In this document: positions 1-7,946 of the stretch, piece by piece
How positions within the stretch are numbered: position 1 is the first letter of the stretch
Layout of the letters: the number at the start of each line of letters is the position of its first letter
Assembly: GCA_030813035.1 (NCBI GenBank)
Contig: JAUSTV010000002.1
Direction: 5' to 3' (one strand)
Length of the DNA stretch: 64,000 nucleotides
Source: Bacillus_BA fengqiuensis
GTDB taxonomy: Bacteria; Bacillota; Bacilli; Bacillales; Bacillaceae_H
Position numbers and translations under genes: made by a program
Notes under the pieces: generated by a model
Databases searched by the model: none
What the model saw: the letters and a program-made list of their open reading frames with translations, nothing else
What the model was told of the DNA's origin: nothing

Positions 1-98
<98 letters not shown>

Positions 99-100
99 AG

Positions 101-218
101 AAAAGCGGAACAAGCTCGTTCATGCTCATAGGGAATTGGAACCGCCGACGAGAAGTCGTTCTTTGACTTCGTGGGAGGTGGTGAAATTACCGTAGAGTAT
201 AGCTTGTGTAGCTGGACA
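101..218 (+). repeat. 118-nt structured spacer element, copy A
   Basis: First of two tandem copies in the 23S-5S spacer. It opens with AAAAGCGGAA, has a central hairpin (CGAGAAGTCG, short T-rich loop, CGACTTCG-like arm around 148-172), then GTGGTGAAA, and closes with GCTGGACA. The same opening, central hairpin and closing recur at 224-341, 1065-1184 and 13451-13566 although the arms differ in sequence. This points to conserved RNA structure more than conserved sequence. Confidence 0.6.
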
Positions 219-223
219 AAAAT

Positions 224-341
224 GAAAAGCGAAGGCGACTGTTCAATCTTGAGAGGCGTTGGAGCTTCTGGCTGGGAAACCGCTTTTTGGTTTCATGGAC
301 AGAAGTGAAACGACCGAAAGATTAGGAGCCATAGCTAGACA
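224..341 (+). repeat. 118-nt structured spacer element, copy B
   Basis: Tandem partner of copy A. It opens with GAAAAGCGAAGGCGACTG, carries GTTGGAGCTTCTGG before a hairpin (GGAAACCG, CTTTTT, GGTTTC), then AGAAGTGAAACGACCG, and closes with GCTAGACA. GAGGCGTTGGAGCTTCTG and AGAAGTGAAAC are nearly the same as in the copy at 1065-1184. Confidence 0.6.
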
Positions 342-390
342 CGAATACTCAGCAGCTTGTTATCTAGTTTTGAAGGAATAACCTTCATAT

Positions 391-508
<118 letters not shown>

Positions 509-518
509 TTTTAAATTT

Positions 519-590
519 GGCCCGTTGGTCAAGCGGTTAAGACACCGCCCTTTCACGGCGGTAACACGGGTTCGAATCCCGTACGGGTCA
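519..590 (+). tRNA. tRNA-Glu (TTC)
   Basis: Full cloverleaf with acceptor GGCCCGT/ACGGGTC, anticodon loop CTTTCAC giving TTC, and T arm GGGTTCGAATCCC. The 3' CCA is not encoded. It is duplicated together with the 5S gene at 6623-6694. Confidence 0.95.
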
Positions 591-612
591 TCTTTACCAA
601 TTAAATAGCTTA

Positions 613-701
613 GCCGGGGTGGCGGAACTGGCAGACGCACAGGACTTAAAATCCTGCGGTAGGTGACTACCGTACCGGTTCGATTCCGGTCCTCGGCACC
701 A
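613..701 (+). tRNA. tRNA-Leu (TAA)
   Basis: Class II tRNA with a long variable arm. Acceptor GCCGGGG/CCTCGGC, anticodon loop CTTAAAA giving TAA, T arm CCGGTTCGATTCCGG, CCA encoded. Confidence 0.95.
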
Positions 702-717
702 TTACAATGTTAAATAT

Positions 718-794
<77 letters not shown>

Positions 795-885
795 TATTAT
801 AGAAAATTAAAGAAATTGCTCTATCTAGAATTCAATAGACTAAAAATATAATGTTTTATGCTTCGAAGTTACAGCTCGATAATAG

Positions 886-962
886 CGGGGAGTAGCTCAG
901 CTTGGTAGAGCACTTGGTTTGGGACCAAGGGGTCGCAGGTTCGAATCCTGTCTTCCCGACCA
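886..962 (+). tRNA. tRNA-Pro (TGG)
   Basis: Acceptor CGGGGAG/CTTCCCG, anticodon loop TTTGGGA giving TGG, T arm CAGGTTCGAATCCTG, CCA encoded. Confidence 0.95.
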
Positions 963-982
963 GAATATTTTGATAGAACAAT

Positions 983-1058
983 GGGGCCTTAGCTCAGCTG
1001 GGAGAGCGCCTGCCTTGCACGCAGGAGGTCAGCGGTTCGATCCCGCTAGGCTCCACCA
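983..1058 (+). tRNA. tRNA-Ala (TGC)
   Basis: Acceptor GGGGCCT/AGGCTCC, anticodon loop CTTGCAC giving TGC, T arm GCGGTTCGATCCCGC, CCA encoded. Confidence 0.95.
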
Positions 1059-1064
1059 TTATAA

Positions 1065-1184
1065 GAAAAGCGGAGAAAGCCCGCTTAAACCGATAGGATG
1101 TTGGAGCTTCTGAGAAGGAGTCGCTTTTTGACTCCGCAGGAAGAAGTGAAACAGCCGTACGGTTTGGCTTTCGCAGCTAGACAA
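1065..1184 (+). repeat. 118-nt structured spacer element, copy C
   Basis: Lies between tRNA-Ala and tRNA-Thr. It opens with GAAAAGCGGAGAAAGCC, has GATGTTGGAGCTTCTGAG, a central hairpin GGAGTCG/CTTTTT/GACTCC, then AGAAGTGAAACAGCCG, and closes with GCTAGACA. The first arm AAGCCCGCTTAAACCGTA-like segment pairs imperfectly with the last arm (TACGGTTTGGCTTT). That would make a long stem closing a central hairpin. Confidence 0.6.
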
Positions 1185-1192
1185 CTAACATT

Positions 1193-1268
<76 letters not shown>

Positions 1269-1306
1269 CTTATAAAAAGATATAATGTACATAGTAACGG
1301 TAAAAT

Positions 1307-1380
1307 GCGGGTGTAGTTTAATGGTAAAACCTCAGCCTTCCAAGCTGATGTCGTGAGTTCGATTCTCATCACCCGCTCCA
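1307..1380 (+). tRNA. tRNA-Gly (TCC), copy 1
   Basis: Acceptor GCGGGTG/CACCCGC, anticodon loop CTTCCAA giving TCC, CCA encoded. It differs from the copy at 7414-7487 by one base after the anticodon stem (GATGTCG here, GATATCG there) and in the encoded 3' end. Confidence 0.95.
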
Positions 1381-1391
1381 AAAGCAAACAG

Positions 1392-1465
<74 letters not shown>

Positions 1466-1492
1466 TTATACATATTCGTTTAAAATATAAAA

Positions 1493-1525
1493 AAGGCGCA
1501 TTGAACAGTCAATGTGTCTTTTTGT
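1493..1525 (+). terminator. Terminator of the first rRNA/tRNA operon
   Basis: AGGCGCATTGA, loop ACAG, TCAATGTGTCT followed by TTTTTG. This is a G-U-tolerant stem with a T-tract directly after the tRNA array. Confidence 0.85.
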
Positions 1526-1671
1526 GTTCTTTATTTTATCGTCAATCATTCCGACAAGTCTTAACTTTTTATATAACCATATAACCAAAAGCTGTTGATT
1601 AGATTATGATGAAAAAGACTTCCTCAATTGATAAAATAAAAAGACATACTCCATAACAAAGGAAACAAAAA

Positions 1672-2760
1672 ATGATGAAAGAAAATTTCGAGATTAGCCA
1701 TTCGTTAGCTCAAATGATCGTAGATGCGGCAAAAGAAGTGATTGGAAAAGACATCAACTTTATCCAATTAGACGGGAAAATTATTGCGAGTACTGATTCA
1801 AATAGGATTGGTTCTTTTCATGAAGCTGCCTTTCAAGTGAAAGAAAAGAGAAGTATAGTGGAAGTTTCCGAAAATGACGCATTCAAAGGCGCGAAAAAAG
1901 GCATTAACTATCCGGTGATGATGAATCAACAGATGCTTGGTATCATCGGCATCTCTGGTGATCCTGACGAATGTAAATCGTTGGGATTCTTACTCACAAA
2001 AATTACAGAAGTGTTGATCAAAGAACAAATGATAGCTGGCAAAGTTCATTCCTTGGATGAATTGCGCTCCTCTGTTGTGCGCATGTTCATTTTTGAAAAT
2101 GAAAAAGAGAATGCTTTCATGAAGGAGCACCTGCATCAACTTCAATATGAGTTGGAAGAGAACGCATTTGTAAGTATCATTCATATAAACGGGCTGAATA
2201 ATCCCTCTACTCTTCCTGTTCATATGCATGATATGTTACTGAAACAAGGGATTAAACTCTTTACTTATTTATTCCCAAACCAATATGCCATCATTGTCAA
2301 TCGATCACAATATAAAAGCGTGATAAAAGCGTTAGATACTTATTTCCATTCCATGAGTATAAGTTGTTCGATTGGAATAGGCAGTATCGGCGCTTTGGAA
2401 GAACTTGCAGCGTCCTATAAACATGCAAAGCTTGCCTTGAAATATGCTCTTTCAAAACAAGCATTTATATGTGAGTATGCAAACCTTGACTTAGAAATGA
2501 TTATGGAAAGTATTAACCTGCATACACGAAATGATTATGTTGTGAAACTAATCGGTGAGCTCTCAGAAGAAGAAATAACACTTCTGCATACATACTATAA
2601 AAATAATCTTTCTCTAAAAAAGACAGCTGCGGAGTTGTTTATCCATAAAAACACTTTGCAATATCGTCTTGAAAAAATCGCGGAAAAAACAAAAGTAAAC
2701 CCGAGAGATTATCATGGCTCCGTTAAGCTTTATATTGCTCTTTTACTTCAAACTCTTTAG
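1672..2760 (+). CDS. CdaR-family sugar-diacid/glycerate regulator
   Basis: A 362-residue transcription factor. The N-terminal ~130 residues (ISHSLAQMIVDAAKEV, GKIIASTDSNRIGSFHEAA) match the putative sugar-diacid recognition domain. The C-terminal ~50 residues (LSLKKTAAELFIHKNTLQYR) match the PucR/CdaR helix-turn-helix. CdaR proteins activate genes for glucarate, galactarate or glycerate use. The adjacent downstream glycerate kinase gene suggests glycerate or a related acid as effector (inference). AAAGGA precedes the ATG; an in-frame second ATG follows at once, so the start may be 3 bases later. No terminator is obvious before the kinase gene 115 bases on. Confidence 0.88.
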   Translation: MMKENFEISHSLAQMIVDAAKEVIGKDINFIQLDGKIIASTDSNRIGSFHEAAFQVKEKRSIVEVSENDAFKGAKKGINYPVMMNQQMLGIIGISGDPDECKSLGFLLTKITEVLIKEQMIAGKVHSLDELRSSVVRMFIFENEKENAFMKEHLHQLQYELEENAFVSIIHINGLNNPSTLPVHMHDMLLKQGIKLFTYLFPNQYAIIVNRSQYKSVIKALDTYFHSMSISCSIGIGSIGALEELAASYKHAKLALKYALSKQAFICEYANLDLEMIMESINLHTRNDYVVKLIGELSEEEITLLHTYYKNNLSLKKTAAELFIHKNTLQYRLEKIAEKTKVNPRDYHGSVKLYIALLLQTL

Positions 2761-2875
2761 TTTGGAGTTTTTTTGTTATAGAAAACAAAGTACGGGTTAA
2801 TCCTTTGTTACGCAGCCCATTACATCCACATTTTACTTCGCTTATAATCAAAGATAAATAAGGGGGGATTAAGCG

Positions 2876-4030
2876 ATGAAGGTTTTAATTGCAATCGATT
2901 CATTTAAAGGAAGCATTTCTTCTATAGATGGGAGTAAAGCCATTTCTTTAGGGATAAAAGATGTTTACTATGATGCCCAAATTATAACTTTACCGCTGGC
3001 AGATGGTGGTGAAGGTACTGTAGAAGCATTGGTCCAGGCAACAGGTGGACAATTGATTCAAAAAGAAGTAACGGGGCCGCTGACAGAAAAAGTTGATGCT
3101 GTATACGGCATATTAGGAGATGGGAAAACGGCTGTGATTGAAGTTGCAGCAGCATGTGGTTTGCCGCTTGTTCCTTTTAGCGAACGTAATCCGTCCGTGA
3201 CTACTACATATGGGGTTGGAGAACTCATTTGTAATGCGATAGATAAAGGATGTCGCGAATTTGTCATTGGTCTTGGCGGCAGTGCCACAAATGATGCAGG
3301 AGTTGGGATGCTTCAGGCGTTAGGTTTCAGTTTCTTGGATGAACACAATGAGGAAGTAGGTTTAGGAGGAAAGGTGCTACAAAGCGTTCGCAAAATTGAT
3401 GTAATCAATGTACATCCCGGTTTGAAGGATTGCACGTTCAGAGTGGCTTGTGATGTAAACAATCCTCTTTATGGTCCGAACGGAGCGGCTTATATTTTCG
3501 GTCCTCAAAAAGGAGCAACAACGGAGATGATAAAAGAGCTGGATAAAGGGCTTAAAAACTTTGCGCAGGTTGTTTTGCATGAGGTGGATACGGATATCCA
3601 TAATATTGTTGGTGGGGGTGCTGCTGGTGGGCTTGGAGCTGCATTTTCAGGCCTCTTACAGGCCCAGCTCCAGTCTGGGATTCAACTAATTTTAGATATT
3701 GTTGAAGTGGAAGATCAAATACAAGGTATCGATTTTGTTATTACAGGCGAAGGAAAATTAGATGGGCAAACTTCAATGGGGAAGGCACCTTTAGGTATAG
3801 CCCAATTGGCGCATAAGTACGGTATTCCGGTAATTGCACTTGCAGGTGGTGTTACAGAAGAGGCGTCCGCTTTAAATCAGCTTGGCATCACCTCCTGTTT
3901 CTCTATTATGAACGCACCGATGTCTCTTGAACAGGCGATGGATTCGAAAGTTACTTTTGACAATTTACGCTTCACTACTAGTCAGTTATTTCGATTGATT
4001 CAAGCTGTTCGGATAAATAGTATACAATAA
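2876..4030 (+). CDS. glxK: Glycerate 2-kinase, GlxK/GarK family
   Basis: Phosphorylates D-glycerate, feeding it into glycolysis. The 384-residue length is normal for the family. Conserved blocks are visible: MKVLIAIDSFKGSISS at the N-terminus, LPLADGGEGTVEALV near 45, a GLGGSATNDAGVGML glycine-rich block near 132, and VITGEGKLDGQTSMGK-like sequence near 290. AGGGGGGATTAAGCG gives a strong ribosome site at the ATG. The CdaR-type regulator just upstream on the same strand is the likely activator, as in other bacteria with this pair. Confidence 0.93.
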   Translation: MKVLIAIDSFKGSISSIDGSKAISLGIKDVYYDAQIITLPLADGGEGTVEALVQATGGQLIQKEVTGPLTEKVDAVYGILGDGKTAVIEVAAACGLPLVPFSERNPSVTTTYGVGELICNAIDKGCREFVIGLGGSATNDAGVGMLQALGFSFLDEHNEEVGLGGKVLQSVRKIDVINVHPGLKDCTFRVACDVNNPLYGPNGAAYIFGPQKGATTEMIKELDKGLKNFAQVVLHEVDTDIHNIVGGGAAGGLGAAFSGLLQAQLQSGIQLILDIVEVEDQIQGIDFVITGEGKLDGQTSMGKAPLGIAQLAHKYGIPVIALAGGVTEEASALNQLGITSCFSIMNAPMSLEQAMDSKVTFDNLRFTTSQLFRLIQAVRINSIQ

Positions 4031-4115
4031 GGCTTAATTTATTTTATAATCATTATTGAATTGTATAAAATATCCAAATCGTTCGACATCTAAAAATTTG
4101 AGAGGAGGTGAAGAG

Positions 4116-4211
4116 ATGGCAAATAAGATTAGGTTGCCAGAATCTGCAACGACTCATGCAAAGCCTAGTATTGGAAAGGCGATACTTTGCATGGGGCGGA
4201 TTTTCATCTGA
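4116..4211 (+). CDS. Possible 31-residue peptide ORF
   Basis: A short ORF begins at an ATG 5 bases after a near-perfect Shine-Dalgarno (AGAGGAGGTGAAGAG) and ends at TGA 4209-4211. The peptide starts MANKIRLPESATTHAKP and ends with a hydrophobic stretch ILCMGRIFI. I do not recognise it. The strong ribosome site is the only support. It could be a leader peptide or the remnant of a longer gene upstream of the CD3324-like gene. Confidence 0.35.
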   Translation: MANKIRLPESATTHAKPSIGKAILCMGRIFI

Positions 4212-4303
4212 AAGAAAATCGCCAAATGAGCTTTATCATTTCTAATTTATTAGGCTTTGCACCTTATTTTTATTATTAATAAAAGAATAAGGGGCTGGCA
4301 GAA

Positions 4304-4567
4304 ATGAAATATGTAAAAGCAACCACTGTTTTACCTGAAAACCTGATAGCGGAAATTCAAAAGTATATTCAAGGAGAAACAATTTATATTCCGAAACCCA
4401 AAAAGACTTATCAAAAATGGGGTGCACGTTCTGGGGGGAGAAAGTTAATTGATGATAGAAATGCCTCCATTAAAAGTGCATTTAAGGGCGGCACGACGAT
4501 TGATCAATTAGCTGAAGAATACTTTCTTTCAATAGAAACGATTAAAAAAATTGTTTACTCTAAATAA
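4304..4567 (+). CDS. CD3324-family small DNA-binding-like protein
   Basis: An 87-residue protein recognised from the block LPENLIAEIQKYIQGETIYIPK followed by KWGARSGGRKLIDDRNASI, typical of the CD3324 family of small Firmicute proteins. The C-terminus (TIDQLAEEYFLSIETIKKIVYS) looks like a helix-turn-helix of the Mor/sigma-70 region 4 kind. The role is unknown; a DNA-binding regulator is plausible. GGGGCTGGCAGAA precedes the ATG. It is followed by a dispersed intergenic element and a terminator, so it is probably monocistronic. Confidence 0.75.
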   Translation: MKYVKATTVLPENLIAEIQKYIQGETIYIPKPKKTYQKWGARSGGRKLIDDRNASIKSAFKGGTTIDQLAEEYFLSIETIKKIVYSK

Positions 4568-4568
4568 A

Positions 4569-4672
4569 GGAAACTTCCATAAGTGAAGGTTTTCCTTCAT
4601 CCCCCACTTAAGTTTCTCTGAGGTCTCTAAGCTTTGAAATGGGGTCTTACTGCCCGTTAATGCGGGGCAAAT
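4569..4672 (+). repeat. Dispersed GCCCGTTAATGCGGG element, long variant
   Basis: Opens with AAGGAAACTTCCATAAGTG and ends with GGGGTCTTACTGCCCGTTAATGCGGGGC split by an extra ~55 bases. The end block is nearly identical to copies at 10670-10716 (minus), 19131-19182 and 30634-30687. It starts right at the stop codon of the CD3324-like gene and precedes that gene's terminator. Confidence 0.6.
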
Positions 4673-4687
4673 AGGAACGGGGACTGT

Positions 4688-4727
4688 AGCACTGATGATC
4701 TTTAAAAAGAGAGTATCAGTGCTTTTT
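4688..4727 (+). terminator. Rho-independent terminator
   Basis: AGCACTGAT ... ATCAGTGCT followed by TTTTTG. It ends transcription of the CD3324-like gene and the repeat element. Confidence 0.8.
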
Positions 4728-4836
4728 GTATGTCGAGTTTGTTTTTTAGTCATTTTCTGCATGGAATAAAATAAGTGAATCTTTTAAAATGAAAGGGAAT
4801 GATGTGTTGAGTGACACATGAATAGGAGTGATCATA

Positions 4837-5475
4837 ATGGAACCTTTTATCAGAAGTGACCAGTATAATTTTATTAAGGCTCAAACACAAACTCTAATAA
4901 ACGGACATTCAACCGTTAACGATATTGATGTTCTTAATGCATTGAAGTCTATGGCTAAAGAAAAAGTATCAAATTTGTTCGGGGACCTTAACGAGGAGCA
5001 AAAACAGTTAATGGAACCAATCCTTAAAATCAAAGATAAAACACAAGCTGAAGAATTTTTAGTACAATTAAAGCCATATGTTATTCCTTTTAAAGAAGTG
5101 ACCGAACAAAAGTTAAAAAAGTTATTCCCTAAAGCGAAGAAATTAAAAGTTCCTTTATTAGAGAACCTGGATTTAAAGGAAATTTCATACTTGGGTTGGC
5201 ATGATAAGGGCTCAAATAAAAAATATATTGTAGTCGGGCATCAAGACAAGCTCATAGGCTTACAGGGTACATTTGAAAATAGTAATCAAAAAGGGATTTG
5301 TGCCATATGTAATGCCTATGAGGAAGTGGGGATGTTTCTTTCTGAATCGAAAGGATCAGACAAAGGTACATTTATTAAAAGAGGGAACTACATTTGCCAA
5401 GATAGTCAAAAGTGTAATCATAATTTAACCACACTGGATAAATTAAATGATTTTATTGTGCAGCTAAACAGATAA
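4837..5475 (+). CDS. FusB/FusC-family EF-G-binding protein
   Basis: A 212-residue protein like the FusB family, whose members bind elongation factor G, release it from stalled ribosomes and can protect against fusidic acid. The helical N-terminal half (SDQYNFIKAQTQTLINGHST) and a C-terminal four-cysteine zinc-finger region (CAICNAYEEVGMF ... YICQDSQKCNHNL) match the two-domain FusB fold. I use the ATG at 4837 because TAGGAG sits 8 bases before it; a GTG at 4828 would overlap that site. Chromosomal FusB-like genes are common in Bacillaceae. Resistance is not shown by sequence alone. Confidence 0.85.
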   Translation: MEPFIRSDQYNFIKAQTQTLINGHSTVNDIDVLNALKSMAKEKVSNLFGDLNEEQKQLMEPILKIKDKTQAEEFLVQLKPYVIPFKEVTEQKLKKLFPKAKKLKVPLLENLDLKEISYLGWHDKGSNKKYIVVGHQDKLIGLQGTFENSNQKGICAICNAYEEVGMFLSESKGSDKGTFIKRGNYICQDSQKCNHNLTTLDKLNDFIVQLNR

Positions 5476-5486
5476 ATCACCATTTT

Positions 5487-5518
5487 AACACCGTTCGAAA
5501 AGATAGAATGGTGTTTTA
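5487..5518 (+). terminator. Rho-independent terminator
   Basis: AACACCGTTC, loop GAAAAGATA, GAATGGTGTTTT, immediately after the FusB-like gene. Confidence 0.8.
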
Positions 5519-5592
5519 TCTATTTAGAAGGAAATGAATGTGAATGACGAGAAATGACTATATGGAGGATATGAAAAAAGGGAGGTTTTTTC

Positions 5593-6066
5593 TTGGAACA
5601 AACAATCATTCATCATATGGAAACAGTGCGAAAAATAACTGAACGAACGATGGAGAAAATGCCAGAGGAGATTTCGGATATTATTCCAGACGGTTTTAAC
5701 AACAATATTCGCTGGAATTTTGGTCACATTGCATTTGTACAGGAAAAACTCGTCTTTGGGCTTCTGGGTAAAGAGATGGGCCTTCCGGAAAATTATGAGC
5801 AGCTTTTTGGTGCTGGAACAAAACCAACAGAATGGGAAGAAACGCCTCCATCATTTGCGGAGATTGCCATGATATTGACAGAGCAAAAAACAAGAATCAA
5901 GGATTTCATTCAAGGGCGTTTGCATGAAAAATTACCAACTCCATTTACAAATCGTTCAGGCATTAAGTTTTACACAGTGGGTGAAGTATTTTTATTTAGT
6001 TTTTATCATGAAGCACTACATATCGAAACAATTAAGCGATTATATCAATCGATTTCTTCTAAATAA
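5593..6066 (+). CDS. DinB-like (YfiT/DinB superfamily) protein
   Basis: A 157-residue protein starting at TTG, placed 7 bases after GGGAGG. DinB-like proteins are four-helix bundles with a three-histidine metal site; some are bacillithiol-dependent transferases. Here the likely ligands are in NIRWNFGHIAFVQ (residue ~50) and in SFYHEALHIETIKRL near the end, spaced as in the DinB_2 group. It stands alone between two terminators. The substrate cannot be told from sequence. Confidence 0.85.
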   Translation: MEQTIIHHMETVRKITERTMEKMPEEISDIIPDGFNNNIRWNFGHIAFVQEKLVFGLLGKEMGLPENYEQLFGAGTKPTEWEETPPSFAEIAMILTEQKTRIKDFIQGRLHEKLPTPFTNRSGIKFYTVGEVFLFSFYHEALHIETIKRLYQSISSK

Positions 6067-6187
6067 GCAAATATCTATGTATATAACCGATTGACTTTTT
6101 AGGTTTTTATTCAAAAACGAAGATTGGCTCGAAAAGAAAGGAAGTTCTAAAATCGTAAATGGAAACAATATGTCGAACAATAAAGAA

Positions 6188-6221
6188 GGGCGTGAAACTT
6201 AAAAGTGTCTCACGCTTTTTG
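6188..6221 (+). terminator. Rho-independent terminator
   Basis: GGCGTGA ... TCACGC followed by TTTTTG, downstream of the DinB-like gene. Confidence 0.8.
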
Positions 6222-6399
6222 TTTACCACCTTGTTCTATGTACAGTTTAGTTGAGAGGGGCATTTTTGTATTGAAATTATAAAATGGTGTTTAGAAAAGA
6301 GTGTCGTATTATTTTATAAAAAATAGTTGACGGTTATATTAAAATGCATTATATTATTAAGAGTCGCGTCGATGTGATGGACACCAAAATAAAAAGTGT

Positions 6400-6428
6400 T
6401 TGACTTTTAGTTTTTGAAATGTTATTAT
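6400..6428 (+). promoter_or_regulatory. Sigma-A promoter of the second 5S/tRNA operon
   Basis: TTGACT at 6400-6405 and TATTAT at 6423-6428 with a 17-base spacer. It lies about 65 bases before the 5S gene. The presence of this promoter shows the 5S/tRNA block is its own transcription unit and not the tail of a longer rRNA operon. Confidence 0.7.
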
Positions 6429-6494
6429 ACGAAAGTCGCTTATCGGCGACACTCAGTAGTTCGTTATCTAGTTTTGAAGGAATAACCTTCATAT

Positions 6495-6612
<118 letters not shown>

Positions 6613-6622
6613 TTTTAAATTT

Positions 6623-6694
6623 GGCCCGTTGGTCAAGCGGTTAAGACACCGCCCTTTCACGGCGGTAACACGGGTTCGAATCCCGTACGGGTCA
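6623..6694 (+). tRNA. tRNA-Glu (TTC), copy 2
   Basis: Identical to the gene at 519-590, also without encoded CCA. Part of the 5S-tRNA-Glu duplication. Confidence 0.95.
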
Positions 6695-6722
6695 TCATTT
6701 ACAGGTTAAAACCTGTAAAACT

Positions 6723-6798
6723 GGAGGATTAGCTCAGCTGGGAGAGCACCTGCCTTACAAGCAGGGGGTCGGCGGTTCGATCCCGTCATCCTCCACCA
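6723..6798 (+). tRNA. tRNA-Val (TAC)
   Basis: Acceptor GGAGGAT/ATCCTCC, anticodon loop CTTACAA giving TAC, CCA encoded. Confidence 0.95.
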
Positions 6799-6805
6799 TT
6801 CATAT

Positions 6806-6880
6806 TGGGCTATAGCCAAGCGGTAAGGCAACGGACTTTGACTCCGTCATGCGTTGGTTCGAATCCAGCTAGCCCAGCCA
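6806..6880 (+). tRNA. tRNA-Gln (TTG)
   Basis: Acceptor TGGGCTA/TAGCCCA, anticodon loop CTTTGAC giving TTG, CCA encoded. Confidence 0.95.
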
Positions 6881-6882
6881 AA

Positions 6883-6958
6883 GAGCCATTAGCTCAGTCG
6901 GTAGAGCATCTGACTTTTAATCAGAGGGTCGAAGGTTCGAGTCCTTCATGGCTCACCA
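6883..6958 (+). tRNA. tRNA-Lys (TTT)
   Basis: Acceptor GAGCCAT/ATGGCTC, anticodon loop CTTTTAA giving TTT, CCA encoded. It starts two bases after tRNA-Gln. Confidence 0.95.
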
Positions 6959-6971
6959 TTTAATTTATCAT

Positions 6972-7053
6972 GCCGGTGTGGCGGAATTGGCAGACGCGCA
7001 CGACTCAAAATCGTGTTCCTTCTGGAGTGTCGGTTCGACCCCGACCACCGGTA
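6972..7053 (+). tRNA. tRNA-Leu (CAA)
   Basis: Class II tRNA with acceptor GCCGGTG/CACCGGT, anticodon loop CTCAAAA giving CAA, and a shorter variable arm. No encoded CCA. Confidence 0.92.
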
Positions 7054-7066
7054 CTATTTTTTATAT

Positions 7067-7143
<77 letters not shown>

Positions 7144-7153
7144 TTTATAAAAA

Positions 7154-7226
7154 GGCTCAGTAGTTGTATTGGCAGAGCGTTTGATTTTTAATCAATAGGT
7201 TGGAGGGTTAAAACCTCTTACCGGCA
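7154..7226 (+). pseudogene. Decayed tRNA (Thr-like body, TTT anticodon)
   Basis: This stretch aligns along its length with tRNA-Thr(TGT) at 1193-1268: TTGGCAGAGCG for the D arm, TTTGATTTTTAATCAA for the anticodon arm, AGGTTGGAGGGTT, and a 3' end CCGGCA. The acceptor no longer pairs (GGCTCAG against TACCGGC). The T loop reads TTAAAAC where TTCRANTC is expected, and CCA is absent. The anticodon position would read TTT. It is most likely a tRNA pseudogene inside the array. Confidence 0.7.
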
Positions 7227-7235
7227 TTTTTAAAT

Positions 7236-7320
7236 GGAGGGGTAGCGAAGTGGCTAAACGCGGCGGACTGTAAATCCGCTCCCTCAGGGTTCGGCGGTTC
7301 GAATCCGTCCCCCTCCACCA
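7236..7320 (+). tRNA. tRNA-Tyr (GTA)
   Basis: Class II tRNA, acceptor GGAGGGG/CCCCTCC, anticodon loop CTGTAAA giving GTA, CCA encoded. Confidence 0.95.
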
Positions 7321-7323
7321 TAT

Positions 7324-7400
7324 GGCGGTTGTGGCGAAGTGGTTAACGCACCAGATTGTGGCTCTGGCATTCGTGGGTTCGATTCCCATCAATCGCCCCA
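7324..7400 (+). tRNA. tRNA-His (GTG)
   Basis: Anticodon loop TTGTGGC giving GTG. The extra 5' G pairs with C73 before CCA, the hallmark of tRNA-His. T arm GGGTTCGATTCCC. Confidence 0.95.
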
Positions 7401-7413
7401 TGAAATAAAATAT

Positions 7414-7487
7414 GCGGGTGTAGTTTAATGGTAAAACCTCAGCCTTCCAAGCTGATATCGTGAGTTCGATTCTCATCACCCGCTTCA
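7414..7487 (+). tRNA. tRNA-Gly (TCC), copy 2
   Basis: Same body as 1307-1380 apart from one base; the 3' end reads TTCA where copy 1 has TCCA, so CCA is not fully encoded. Confidence 0.92.
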
Positions 7488-7536
7488 ATTAAGGAACGAA
7501 GACCGAGAATATAACTATATTGTTATGTAACCTGCT

Positions 7537-7573
7537 AAAAAGCGTATTGAAACAATCAATGCGCTTTTTTTTA
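7537..7573 (+). terminator. Terminator of the second 5S/tRNA operon
   Basis: AAAAGCGTATTGA, loop AACAA, TCAATGCGCTTTTTTTT. The stem resembles that of the first operon's terminator (GCGCATTGA/TCAATGTG), consistent with common origin. Confidence 0.88.
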
Positions 7574-7880
7574 TTTTTTTAGTAGAAGTTATTTCTCTTT
7601 ACTTGAAAAATAAGCAAATGAGTCAAAAATTAATACTCGATTTCAATGAAGATACAGGTCGGATACTTGGATAATAATTATGAGTGATTTCATCTACAGC
7701 ACAGTAACTTTGTCAGGTGTTCTTCCAATTTGTACAATCATTTGGATTTCATGTCAGCTCTTTTGACAAATCGCTGGAGGGATTATATAAAACCTTCTAT
7801 ACTACAGATAACTCTAACTAACATATCAAGCACTTACAGACAAAGGGAGGAATTGATTTCTTTTTAGAATCTTTTTATAT

Positions 7881-7894
7881 TGAAAACGCTTTCA
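7881..7894 (+). promoter_or_regulatory. CcpA cre site
   Basis: TGAAAACGCTTTCA fits the cre consensus TGWAANCGNTNWCA at every fixed position. It lies about 53 bases before the start of the 114-residue ORF. That gene is therefore likely under carbon catabolite control. The rest of the 7574-7946 gap shows no gene. Confidence 0.7.
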
Positions 7895-7946
7895 ATTTTA
7901 GGTTGTTTGTTGTAAAATATTACTATTAAGAAGGAGTGATAATGGA

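Noticed and set aside
101..341. Identification of the spacer elements as the Bacillaceae-1 RNA motif
   Set aside because: That motif is known near rRNA operons but is marked by two RUCCU terminal loops, which I do not see here.
919..1113. Plus-strand ORF over tRNA-Pro and tRNA-Ala
   Set aside because: Translation of tRNA genes (GLSSAGRAPALHAGGQRFD is a known tRNA artefact).
7192..7488. Minus-strand 98-residue ORF resembling often-annotated spurious proteins
   Set aside because: It is a translation of tRNA-Tyr, tRNA-His and tRNA-Gly (motifs such as GTDSNRR arise from tRNA T arms). Not a gene.
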